A stretch of 57,335 nucleotides of DNA from Candidatus Gemmiger excrementigallinarum. Its GTDB lineage: Bacteria > Bacillota > Clostridia > Oscillospirales > Ruminococcaceae. The position numbers and the translations under genes are program-made. Of this stretch, positions 1 through 6,799 are shown piece by piece. The stretch is taken from NCBI GenBank assembly GCA_019116445.1, contig DXBP01000051.1, positions 1-57,335 of the forward strand, read 5' to 3'. The first letter of the stretch is position 1. Every line of letters begins with the position of its first letter. Below the pieces are notes generated by a model. It saw nothing but the letters and a program-made list of their open reading frames with translations. It ran no database searches and was not told where the DNA came from.

Positions 1-1515
1 ATTGACCGGGCACTGTCCGCCAAGACCGACAGCCGCCCGCAGTTCCAGCAGATGGTCCACGACAGCGCCACCCACACCTTTGAAGCGGTGCTGGTGTGGA
101 AACTGGACCGCTTCTCCCGCAACCGGTACGACTCAGCCCATTATAAGCGCATCCTCAAAAACAACCGGGTCCATGTGGTGTCGGTGACAGAGCCCATCTC
201 CAACACACCGGAAGGCATCATGCTGGAAAGCTTGCTGGAAGGCATGGCCGAGTACTATTCGGCGGAGCTGGCTGAGAAGGTCAGCCGCGGCCACAAGGAG
301 AACGCCCTAAAGGCCAAGTTCAACGGCGGCCCGGTACCGCTGGGGTACCGTATCGACAGCGAGCATCACTACCAGATCGACCCGGCCACCGCACCGGTGG
401 TGCAGGAAGCCTTCCAACGGTACGCGGCGGGGGAGAGCATCCGCCGCATCATCGAATCGCTGAACGCTCGCGGCATACGCAACAGCCGGGGCAACCCGTT
501 CACCAAGAACAGTTTCCAGACGCTGCTCAAGAACCGCCGGTATCTGGGTGAATACCGCTATAAGGATACCGTCATCCCGGACGCCATCCCAGCCATCATC
601 GACCCGGATTGCTTCGATGCGGTGCAGCGGCGGTGCGAGATTCACCGCCAGGCACCAGCCCACAACAAGGCGGACGTCCATTATTTGCTCACCACCAAGC
701 TGTTCTGCAGCAAGTGCGGTACCATGATGGCAGGGGAGAGCGGCAGAAGCCACACGGGCACGGTCCACTGTTACTATAAATGTGGTACCCGCAAACGCAG
801 CGGCAAGGAGGCTTGCAGCCTGAAGCCGGTGCGCAAGGAACCACTGGAGCAATTTGTGGTGCAGACGGCGCTGGAAAAGGTGCTGAACGACCGGGTCATT
901 GACCTGCTGGCGGACAAGCTGCTGGAATACCAGAGCAAGGAAAACACCCGTCTGCCGGTTTTGCAGGCGGAGCTGAAAGAAGTGAAGCGCCGGATCGACA
1001 ATCTGGTGGCGGCCATCGAGCAGGGCATCCTGACGCCATCCACCAAGGCGCGGATGGAGGAACTGGAACAGCAGCGTGAAGCACTGGAAACCAGCATCCT
1101 GCAGGAGCAGATCGAGAAGCCGCCCATCACACGGGAACAGATTCTTTTCTGGTTCGATCAGTTCCGTCACGGCGACCCGGCGGATATTGCCTTTCAGGAA
1201 AAGGTCATCGACTGTTTTGTCAATTCCATCTATCTGTTCGATGACCGCATCGTGGTGAATTTCAACTATCAGGAGGGTGGACGCCCGGTATCTTTAGAAG
1301 AAGTACTCAGTTCGTTTTTGGATGGGAATGGTGCACCAAAAGAAAGCCCCCACGGCGTGTCCCGCCGTGGGGGCTTTACTTTTGGTTTGCACGCTCGGAG
1401 GACTCGAACAGGGCGACGGCACCGCAGTGCCGGAACCAACAGTCTTGCAGACTGTTGGTTAGCCCGCGGGAGAGTCCCCGGGAATAGGAAGGAAAGCAGA
1501 GCGTGCCGGGGGTAG
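1..1515 (+). CDS. Large serine recombinase, 5' end outside window
   Basis: Large serine recombinases cut and rejoin mobile-element att sites. The reading frame is open from base 1, so the start and catalytic serine lie outside the window. The visible part holds the end of the resolvase domain (LVWKLDRFSRNRYDSA; LLEGMAEYYSAELAEKVSRG), the recombinase domain with a PLGYRID junction, a zinc ribbon (CSKCG near 715-730 with two later cysteines), and a Glu/Leu-rich coiled coil near 950-1120. The family-like sequence ends around EEVLSSFLDG (about 1325). The frame then runs through a perfect terminator hairpin at 1343-1377 before stopping at 1515, so the last 50 or so codons are probably not native. 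The domain call is clear; whether the gene is functional is not known. Confidence 0.9.
   Translation: MDRALSAKTDSRPQFQQMVHDSATHTFEAVLVWKLDRFSRNRYDSAHYKRILKNNRVHVVSVTEPISNTPEGIMLESLLEGMAEYYSAELAEKVSRGHKENALKAKFNGGPVPLGYRIDSEHHYQIDPATAPVVQEAFQRYAAGESIRRIIESLNARGIRNSRGNPFTKNSFQTLLKNRRYLGEYRYKDTVIPDAIPAIIDPDCFDAVQRRCEIHRQAPAHNKADVHYLLTTKLFCSKCGTMMAGESGRSHTGTVHCYYKCGTRKRSGKEACSLKPVRKEPLEQFVVQTALEKVLNDRVIDLLADKLLEYQSKENTRLPVLQAELKEVKRRIDNLVAAIEQGILTPSTKARMEELEQQREALETSILQEQIEKPPITREQILFWFDQFRHGDPADIAFQEKVIDCFVNSIYLFDDRIVVNFNYQEGGRPVSLEEVLSSFLDGNGAPKESPHGVSRRGGFTFGLHARRTRTGRRHRSAGTNSLADCWLARGRVPGNRKESRACRG
1343..1377 (+). terminator. Perfect 15-bp hairpin inside the recombinase frame
   Basis: AAAGCCCCCACGGCG pairs perfectly with CGCCGTGGGGGCTTT across a 5-nt loop and is followed by a T-rich stretch. 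It lies before the first in-frame stop of the recombinase, so it marks the probable original 3' end of that gene. Confidence 0.75.
1389..1506 (+). ncRNA. Candidate structured RNA or att-region element
   Basis: Five nested or adjacent helices can be drawn by hand. The outer stem is GCACGCTC (1389-1396) with GAGCGTGC (1499-1506). Inside it are GGACTC (1400-1405) with GAGTCC (1472-1477), and GGGC (1411-1414) with GCCC (1462-1465). Two hairpins lie in the centre: CGGCAC/GTGCCG (1417-1432) and AACCAACAGTC/GACTGTTGGTT (1434-1460). Together they form a multi-branched fold of 118 nt between two terminators. I cannot assign it to a named RNA family. It could also be DNA-level structure at the recombinase attachment region. 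Confidence 0.45.
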
Positions 1516-1535
1516 AGGTGTTGCCGCTACGAAAG

Positions 1536-1567
1536 ACAGCCTTACGGAAAACGTAGGGCTGTTTTTT
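1536..1567 (+). terminator. Intrinsic terminator
   Basis: ACAGCCTTACG pairs with CGTAGGGCTGT (one G-T wobble) around GAAAA, followed by TTTTTT. It closes the structured segment at 1389-1506. Confidence 0.75.
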
Positions 1568-1825
1568 ATTGCTATAATCCGGGATAAGGAGAAAGCGGTA
1601 GGGTCAAGACCCTGCTCTATGAGGTTGCAGAAATCCGGAATATTGAGCTGGTGCAGACGGAGGACGAGAACAGCTGCGAAGGCGGCCGCCGCCTGCGGCG
1701 GAAACAGGGAGCCGGAGCAGGGGCAGCGGTCGCAGAGGTGACGTCCCGCCCCAAGGGGCGCCGACCGATGCGGGTACCGCAACCCGTAAAGTTCCCGCCG
1801 TCCGGCGTACCGGCGGGCAAAACAG
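1568..1825. other. Non-coding spacer with possible coding relic
   Basis: No convincing gene is present. A short plus-strand stretch (1588-1680) reads TLLYEVAEIRNIELVQTEDE after a stop codon. It looks protein-like but has no start and degenerates into a GC-rich run, so it may be a gene relic. Small inverted repeats follow, such as CGCCCC/GGGGCG near 1748 and CCCGCCG/CGGCGGG near 1795-1815. Their role is unknown. Confidence 0.35.
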
Positions 1826-1854
1826 AAGGCCTGACGCAGCCAGCGTCAGGCCTT
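1826..1854. terminator. Bidirectional terminator
   Basis: AAGGCCTGACGC and GCGTCAGGCCTT form a perfect 12-bp stem with a 5-nt loop. The stem can act on both strands and sits just past the stop of the minus-strand DUF1349 gene. Confidence 0.75.
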
Positions 1855-1881
1855 TTGTGCTTGTGTTTTGAGATGCCGGTG

Positions 1882-2505
1882 TCAGGAGTTGGTGAGGTCC
1901 GCGTCGGGGGCCTGGCCGTCGTGGGCAAGCCACTTGCATTCCGTCAATTCCATCTGGCTGAAGACTGCCCGGAAAGAGGAGTCCTCCGGGCTGCAGGCGT
2001 AGACACCAAAGCGAATTTCGCCTTTTGCCTCGTGGAGATGGCAGACCCGCATCTGGTGGAACACCGCGCCATCCTCGGAACATTCGATGCAGAAATCATC
2101 CTGCCGGCGGCTCAGGCGGTACCACATGGACTTGACCCGGGCGGGGATCTCGGTGGTGGCCCAGTCTGACCAGCCGTGGTTGGTCACCACGCTGCCCAGG
2201 TGCTGGAACTGCTCGTTCTCGTACTCGATGGAGCCTTTGAGCCAGTTTTCGCTGTCCAGATACAGCACCACACCGCACTGGTCAAAGCGGTGATGGCTCT
2301 CGGCAAAGTCGGTCTTTACCACAAAGGAGAAAAACGGCTCGGATGTGGCCATCTGCAGCACGGGGGCGTTATCGTTGCGGAAGTGGTAATAGGTCCGCTG
2401 CCACAAATCGGTGTGGGGTTGGGTGACGATCTCGATTGTACCCGGAGAGATCACACAACTTTTCGGCTGTCTTGTCCACTGCAGTTGGGTTACATCAAAT
2501 TTCAT
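1882..2505 (-). CDS. DUF1349 family protein
   Basis: A soluble 207-residue protein matching the DUF1349 family, which has a concanavalin-like beta-sandwich fold. Family members are often called regulators of enolase-like proteins or glycan-binding proteins, but the function is not established. Visible features are the family-like openings PHTDLWQRTYYHFRNDNAP and FDQCGVVLYLDSENWLKGSIE, then WYRLSRRQDDFCIE and an IRFGVYACSPE strand. There is no signal peptide or membrane segment. GGGAGGAAG lies 5-6 nt before the ATG. Its own promoter is at 2621-2649, inside the former 3' flank of the MATE pseudogene. The length is normal for the family. Confidence 0.8.
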   Translation of the reverse strand: MKFDVTQLQWTRQPKSCVISPGTIEIVTQPHTDLWQRTYYHFRNDNAPVLQMATSEPFFSFVVKTDFAESHHRFDQCGVVLYLDSENWLKGSIEYENEQFQHLGSVVTNHGWSDWATTEIPARVKSMWYRLSRRQDDFCIECSEDGAVFHQMRVCHLHEAKGEIRFGVYACSPEDSSFRAVFSQMELTECKWLAHDGQAPDADLTNS

Positions 2506-2620
2506 GGCTGCTTCCTCCCGTATTTTTTCTTATCGTCTTCGGTGATTTTCCTCAGGAACTTTGCACAGGCCGCACAGCGGCGGAAAACAGGGCGGCTTGC
2601 TGCGGAAAATCTCTGATTCC

Positions 2621-2649
2621 ATTGTAATCCATTGTGCGCCGGCCCGCAA
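2621..2649 (-). promoter_or_regulatory. Putative promoter for the DUF1349 gene
   Basis: On the minus strand, TTGCGG (2649-2644) is followed by a 17-nt spacer and TACAAT (2626-2621). The leader to the ATG is about 110 nt and holds nothing I recognise. Confidence 0.5.
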
Positions 2650-2660
2650 GCGGGCGGCCA

Positions 2661-3447
2661 TCACCCGGCGGATACTTTTTTGTGGTAGAGAGAATAGGCG
2701 ATCGCCGCCGTGAGGAATTCTGTGATCCAGAAGGCGTGCCACACCCCCACGGCATCCAGGAAGCGGCTGAGCACAAAGGCCACCGGCAGGATGAGCAGCG
2801 CATACCGCAGCAGGGAGATCACCAGGGAGGGGCTGCCCGATGCCGGTGGCAAGGGCGGCACCCTCGATGCCCATTTCCGGGAAGGGGCCCCAGCCGAAAA
2901 TCAGAACCGGGTCTAAAAGGATGTTGGCAATGCAGCCGGACATCATGCAGACCATGGTCATCATCATTTTGCCCACCGCCTGGAAGATCTTCTCCAGCGA
3001 CATGGAAACCGCCACAAACACCGCAAAGGCAAAGGCGATGCGGGAATAGCGGACGCCCAGATCGATGACCTGCTCATCGGTGGTAAACAGGCGAAGAAAA
3101 AACGGCATGATGGCAATGCAGCCCACCGTCAACAGCACCCCGTGGAGGGCGTTGAAGAAAACGCTCTGGGTGGCGGCGGCGTTGGCTTTCCGGCTGTCCT
3201 GCGCCCCCAGGTGATAGGAGATCACCGCGTTGGCGCCAATGGAAAAGCCGATGGTGACGGCGTTGATCAGGTTCTGTACCGGAAACACCAGGGACAGGGC
3301 CGTCATGGCATCCTCGCTGATTTTGGCCACATAATAGCTGTCGACAATGTTGTACAGCGACGCGACCATCATGGACAGGACCATGGGCAGGGACATGGAC
3401 AGAACCAGCGGCAGAACGGGCCGGGTTTTCATAAAGGTTTGCTGCAT
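2661..3447 (-). pseudogene. MATE efflux transporter, internally deleted
   Basis: MATE proteins export drugs and cationic dyes by Na+ or H+ antiport, with 12 membrane helices in about 450 residues. The N-terminal half is well preserved from MQQTFMKTRPVLPLVLSMS through LGAQDSRKANAAA to MGIEGAALATGIGQ. At about 2830 the frame breaks. In another frame it continues directly as SLVISLLRYALLILPVAF and ends YSLYHKKVSAG, the usual C-terminal helices. About 180 central residues are missing, so one deletion explains both the gap and the frame change. The start at 3447 is favoured because GAGG lies 9 nt upstream; ATG 3456 would sit directly on the SD. The product should be inactive. Confidence 0.85.
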
Positions 3448-3483
3448 GGGGGACATCCTCTTCTCTTTGAAATGTAAAAGAAA

Positions 3484-3534
3484 AAAGCTATATTTCCCCT
3501 TGTTTATCTCACCCACAAGGAAAAATATAGCTTT
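3484..3534 (-). terminator. 20-bp leader hairpin with T-run (possible attenuator)
   Basis: On the minus strand, AAAGCTATATTTTTCCTTGT pairs over 20 positions (two G-T wobbles) with the arm ending AAATATAGCTTT around an 11-nt loop. TTTTTTCTTTTA follows. It begins within about 5-10 nt of the predicted transcription start at 3545-3573 and precedes the MATE start, so it would terminate transcripts unless it is opened. Confidence 0.7.
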
Positions 3535-3544
3535 CGCGTTTCTG

Positions 3545-3573
3545 ATACTATCATGTTTTCCGGCCTGTGTCAA
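3545..3573 (-). promoter_or_regulatory. Strong promoter upstream of MATE pseudogene
   Basis: TTGACA (3573-3568), a 17-nt spacer and TAGTAT (3550-3545) on the minus strand form a near-consensus sigma-A promoter. An ATG inside the spacer is not transcribed, so no leader peptide begins there. Confidence 0.75.
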
Positions 3574-3594
3574 TATGCGGGCCGGCGGGAAGGG

Positions 3595-3747
3595 AATCCC
3601 CGGCGGGCAAAATTCCGCACCGGGGGGGGGACCCGGCTGCCGCTGGCGGTCCAGGTGCACCACGGGGTGTGCGACGGGTTCCATGTGTGCCGCTTTGTGA
3701 ACGAGCTGCAGGAACTCCTCGGGCAGCGGGAGATTTTCCGCCCGTAA
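3595..3747 (+). pseudogene. Chloramphenicol acetyltransferase 3' fragment
   Basis: The frame reads [20 protein letters not shown] and then VNELQELL before TAA at 3745-3747. This is the C-terminal signature of CatA-type chloramphenicol O-acetyltransferase, including the catalytic HHxxxDG motif. A full enzyme has about 210-220 residues, and only about 50 remain. Upstream the sequence becomes low-complexity (a run of G at 3620-3628) and then runs into the promoter of the oppositely oriented MATE remnant. No start or ribosome binding site remains. A decayed resistance locus next to a decayed exporter suggests an old acquired island. Confidence 0.75.
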
Positions 3748-3777
3748 GGGGCGCAGCAGCCAGAAACCAAAAGAAAA

Positions 3778-3805
3778 AGGCCCGCCGGCAGGCGGGTCTT
3801 TTTTT
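3778..3805. terminator. Bidirectional terminator
   Basis: CCCGCC-ggca-GGCGGG is flanked by AAAAAGG on the left and TCTTTTTTT on the right. It serves the plus-strand CAT remnant and the minus-strand permease gene. Confidence 0.75.
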
Positions 3806-3817
3806 GCCGTACAGGGG

Positions 3818-6055
3818 TCAGGGCAGGCTGTCGTCCTTCAGCAGTTCGGTGAGGTCGGCGCCAAGCACCTTGCGGGCGCCCAGGGCGTAGGCCAGGGCGA
3901 TGGAAACCAGAATGAGCAGGGCAAACAGCGCCACCGGCAAAACCGGGGCCTCGGCCAGGAACAGGGCCGGGTCCAGGTAACTGGCCCGCAGCATCAGGGC
4001 GACCAGCCCGGCGGTGAGGGGCAGGGTGATGACCAGCGGGCGCAGGGCCAGCACCGAACCTTCGATCCAGAACAGGCTGCGCAGTTCCCGGGGCGTCATG
4101 CCAAGGGAAAGGTACCGGGCAAACTCCCGGCGGCGCTGCCCCACAAACCCCAGGGTGTTGAGAAAGACGTTGGCCAGCCCGATGGATGCCAGCAGCAGGC
4201 AGAAGGCGCCCAGGATCCCCTCGGCGCCCTGGATCATCCGGTCGTTGGTGGCCCGCTCGGTAAGGCGGTTTTCCACGGTGCCGGCGTACCCGGCGCCGTC
4301 CAGCAGGGCGGAAACCGCCGCTTGCAGTTCCTCACACTCCGACTGGGAAATCCCCTCCCGCCCCAGCAGGCGCACCAGAACCTCCGGGTCCCGGGCGGGA
4401 GCGGGCAGGCGGTTTTCCTGCCCCCAGGCTTGCCACAGGCTTTGGGGCCAGAACAGCACCAGGGCATACTGGTCATATTCCTCCCGCAGGTTGGGCGGGG
4501 TGTCGGTCAGGCCCAGCAGCGGCAGTTCCCCCAGCGGGGCGCCGTCGGCGTCCGCCAGGGTCAGGGAGGCGGTGCCAGACTGCACAAAGGGCAGGTACTG
4601 CCGGTTGCGGAAATTGCTGTGCAGGCTGTCCCACACCCGGTTGAGCAGCACCGCGCCGTCCAGGGAGGCCGGCAGGCCCGCCGCCTCACAAAAGCGCAGA
4701 AAACTGGCGTCGTCCAGCACCACCAGGGGTGCCTCCACCAGCCAGCCCCCCTGCCGGGGGACCGCATCGCTGCCGGCCAGGGCGGCCAGACCGCCCGCTG
4801 CCTGCAGTTCCGGGCTTTGGGCGTCGGCGGGCAGCAGCACGGCGGCCTGCTGCTTTTCATAGACGGTGCAATCCTCCACACCGGGCAGTGCCGCCAGGGC
4901 ATCTGTCAGGGAAAAATCCCCCAGTTCGGTGTCCGGCAGGGTGGCCATCACGTCCCAGGCGTCCTGGTACCGCTCAAAGTAGGTCAGCCGGGTGCTGATG
5001 CCCGACAGGGTGAAAAAGCAGAGCATGGCGGTGAAGCCCAGGAAGGAGAGCAGCAGCGACACACGGGCGATGCGCAGGGACTTTTTGCGGGCGCTCAGGG
5101 CGTTGCCCGCCAGTTCGCCCCGGATGCCGAAGCAGGCTGCCAGCAGCCGGGTGGTGAGGGAAGGCTGGCGGTGGGGGACCAGGTCGGCCCGGGCGGCGCC
5201 CCGCAGGGCTTCCAGCGGGGGGATGCGGCTCAGGCGGCGGGCCGGCAGCCAGGCGGAAACCAGCACGGTGAGCAGGGCGGAGAGCAGAGCCCCCAGCACC
5301 ACCAGGGGATGGAGCCGGAACACGGCGGGCTGGCGGCCGGACAAATCGGCGGCGGCCCGGTTGACCGCGGCCAGCACTCCCCAGCCGGCGGCAAAGCCCA
5401 GCAGGGTGCCTGCGGCCAGGGGCACCAGGGCCACGGCGGCAGCCTCCTGCAGCAGACAAAGCCGCAGCTGGCGGGGCGTGGCCCCCACGCTGGAAAGGAT
5501 GCCGAACCGGTGCAGCCGGGCCTGCATGGTGATTTCAAAGGAGTTGCGCAGCAGCAGCACCAGCGCCAGGGCCATCACCCCCCAGACCCCCAGCAGGAAG
5601 GGCAGCAGCAGAGGCGGGGTGGGGTCCCGGGGGTCGGTGACCAGGTAGCGGGACAGCAGGGTGTCGTGGGCCTGGACCTGCCCTTCGGTAAGGTCCAGCC
5701 GCACCCGGATGGCTTCCAGGGTTTCATATACGGCGGCCCGGTCCCGGAAGGTCAGTTCCACCACCGAGCGCTCCGGCCCGGACAGCGCCCCGTTGAGGGT
5801 GACGGTGTCCACCTGGGCAAACTGTTCCAGCGTTTCCAGGGATTCCGTCAGGGCCGCGCCGGTGCAGGGCAGCGTCAGGCGGGCCTGCCAGCTGCCTTCC
5901 TCCCGCAGGATGCGGTCCACTTCATAGGCCCAGGCGTTGTAGAACAGCCCGCACAGCAGCGCCAGAAAAAAGGAGGCCGCCAGCGCCGCCGCGGCCATGG
6001 TGCGGACGGCGGCGGGGGTGTGGGCCAGGTCGCTGCGGGAAAAAATCTTCCACAT
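3818..6055 (-). CDS. FtsX-like ABC transporter permease
   Basis: Membrane subunit of an ABC exporter of the FtsX/MacB type, 745 residues. The layout is an N-terminal helix (about 20-43), a long extracytoplasmic region, three helices near 160-290, a second helix near 330-355, a second extracytoplasmic region, and three C-terminal helices. This doubled FtsX arrangement is common in Firmicute antimicrobial-peptide or lipid exporters. I chose ATG 6055 because GGGGGTGA lies 5 nt upstream; a GTG at 6064 would overlap the ATPase stop as GTGA. It is translationally coupled to the ATPase and sits downstream of a two-component system, so a role in peptide stress is likely but inferred. Confidence 0.85.
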   Translation of the reverse strand: MWKIFSRSDLAHTPAAVRTMAAAALAASFFLALLCGLFYNAWAYEVDRILREEGSWQARLTLPCTGAALTESLETLEQFAQVDTVTLNGALSGPERSVVELTFRDRAAVYETLEAIRVRLDLTEGQVQAHDTLLSRYLVTDPRDPTPPLLLPFLLGVWGVMALALVLLLRNSFEITMQARLHRFGILSSVGATPRQLRLCLLQEAAAVALVPLAAGTLLGFAAGWGVLAAVNRAAADLSGRQPAVFRLHPLVVLGALLSALLTVLVSAWLPARRLSRIPPLEALRGAARADLVPHRQPSLTTRLLAACFGIRGELAGNALSARKKSLRIARVSLLLSFLGFTAMLCFFTLSGISTRLTYFERYQDAWDVMATLPDTELGDFSLTDALAALPGVEDCTVYEKQQAAVLLPADAQSPELQAAGGLAALAGSDAVPRQGGWLVEAPLVVLDDASFLRFCEAAGLPASLDGAVLLNRVWDSLHSNFRNRQYLPFVQSGTASLTLADADGAPLGELPLLGLTDTPPNLREEYDQYALVLFWPQSLWQAWGQENRLPAPARDPEVLVRLLGREGISQSECEELQAAVSALLDGAGYAGTVENRLTERATNDRMIQGAEGILGAFCLLLASIGLANVFLNTLGFVGQRRREFARYLSLGMTPRELRSLFWIEGSVLALRPLVITLPLTAGLVALMLRASYLDPALFLAEAPVLPVALFALLILVSIALAYALGARKVLGADLTELLKDDSLP

Positions 6056-6060
6056 GGCGC

Positions 6061-6741
6061 TCACCCCCGGGGGCGGTCGCTGACGATCCGCCCGTCGCTG
6101 AGGGTGATGACCCGGTCCGCCTGGGCGGCCAGGGTTTCGTCATGGGTCACCAGCAGAATGGTCTGGCCCAGATTCTGGTGGCACAGCCGCAGTAGGTCCA
6201 GGATCTCGGCACTGTTTTTGCGGTCCAGATTGCCGGTGGGCTCGTCCGCCAGCAGCAGGGCGGGGCGGCAGCACAGGGCACGGGCAATGGCCGCCCGCTG
6301 CTGCTGCCCGCCGGAAAGCTGCCCCGGCAGCGCCTGGCGCTTATCCTGCAGGCCCAGGGTCCGCAGCAGGGTATCCAGAGCCTCGGGGTCGGGGGTGCGT
6401 TTGTCCAGCAGCAGGGGCAGGGTGATGTTTTTCTCCACCGAAAGGGTGGGGATCAGGTTGAAAAACTGGTACACCAGCCCCACCTTGCGGCGGCGGAAAA
6501 GAGCGGCCCGGGTGGGGTCCAGGGACCCCACCTCCACGCCGTCGATGCGCACGCTGCCCGCCGTGGGGCGGTCCACCCCGGCCAGCAGATGGAGCAGGGT
6601 GGATTTGCCGGACCCGGACGCCCCCACAATGGCGACGAACTCCCCCCGGCTTACTGTCAGGTCCACGCCGTTCAGGGCGCAGACGGCGGCTTCCCCCTTG
6701 CCGTAAACTTTTTTGACCTCGGTACATTGCAGCAGTTCCAT
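6061..6741 (-). CDS. ABC transporter ATP-binding protein (LolD/MacB type)
   Basis: Nucleotide-binding subunit, 226 residues, that powers the FtsX-like permease encoded just downstream. All catalytic motifs are visible: Walker A GASGSGKS at 40-47, signature LSGGQQQR, Walker B with ADEPTGNLD, and the H-loop in LLVTHDE. The PTGNLD variant is typical of the lipoprotein/macrolide/antimicrobial-peptide exporter subclass. AAAGGAGG lies 6-8 nt before the ATG. The -10 lies in the 58-bp gap after the histidine kinase gene, next to a direct repeat (6781-6798). Confidence 0.92.
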   Translation of the reverse strand: MELLQCTEVKKVYGKGEAAVCALNGVDLTVSRGEFVAIVGASGSGKSTLLHLLAGVDRPTAGSVRIDGVEVGSLDPTRAALFRRRKVGLVYQFFNLIPTLSVEKNITLPLLLDKRTPDPEALDTLLRTLGLQDKRQALPGQLSGGQQQRAAIARALCCRPALLLADEPTGNLDRKNSAEILDLLRLCHQNLGQTILLVTHDETLAAQADRVITLSDGRIVSDRPRG

Positions 6742-6765
6742 GGGATGTCCTCCTTTTGCCTTGCC

Positions 6766-6798
6766 ATTCTACCACCCGCAGGTGACATCCCGGTGACA
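6766..6798 (-). promoter_or_regulatory. ABC promoter with direct-repeat operator
   Basis: An extended -10 (TGG TAGAAT, -10 at 6771-6766) has no matching -35: the position holds ACCGGG. In its place is a direct repeat, GGTGACA at 6781-6787 and 6792-6798, with starts 11 bp apart. This matches the usual binding geometry of OmpR-type regulators. The regulator is encoded immediately upstream. Confidence 0.5.
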
Positions 6799-6799
6799 G

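Noticed and set aside
1396-1410. GGACTCGAAC resembles a tRNA T-arm
   Set aside because: The flanking bases do not form a T stem or acceptor stem on either strand.
3551-3560. ATG in the MATE leader as a start for a regulatory leader peptide
   Set aside because: It lies in the promoter spacer, upstream of the predicted transcript start.
4322-6706. A 794-codon plus-strand open frame over the ABC transporter genes
   Set aside because: Gln/Gly-rich low-complexity product caused by high GC; the minus-strand genes have clear motifs.
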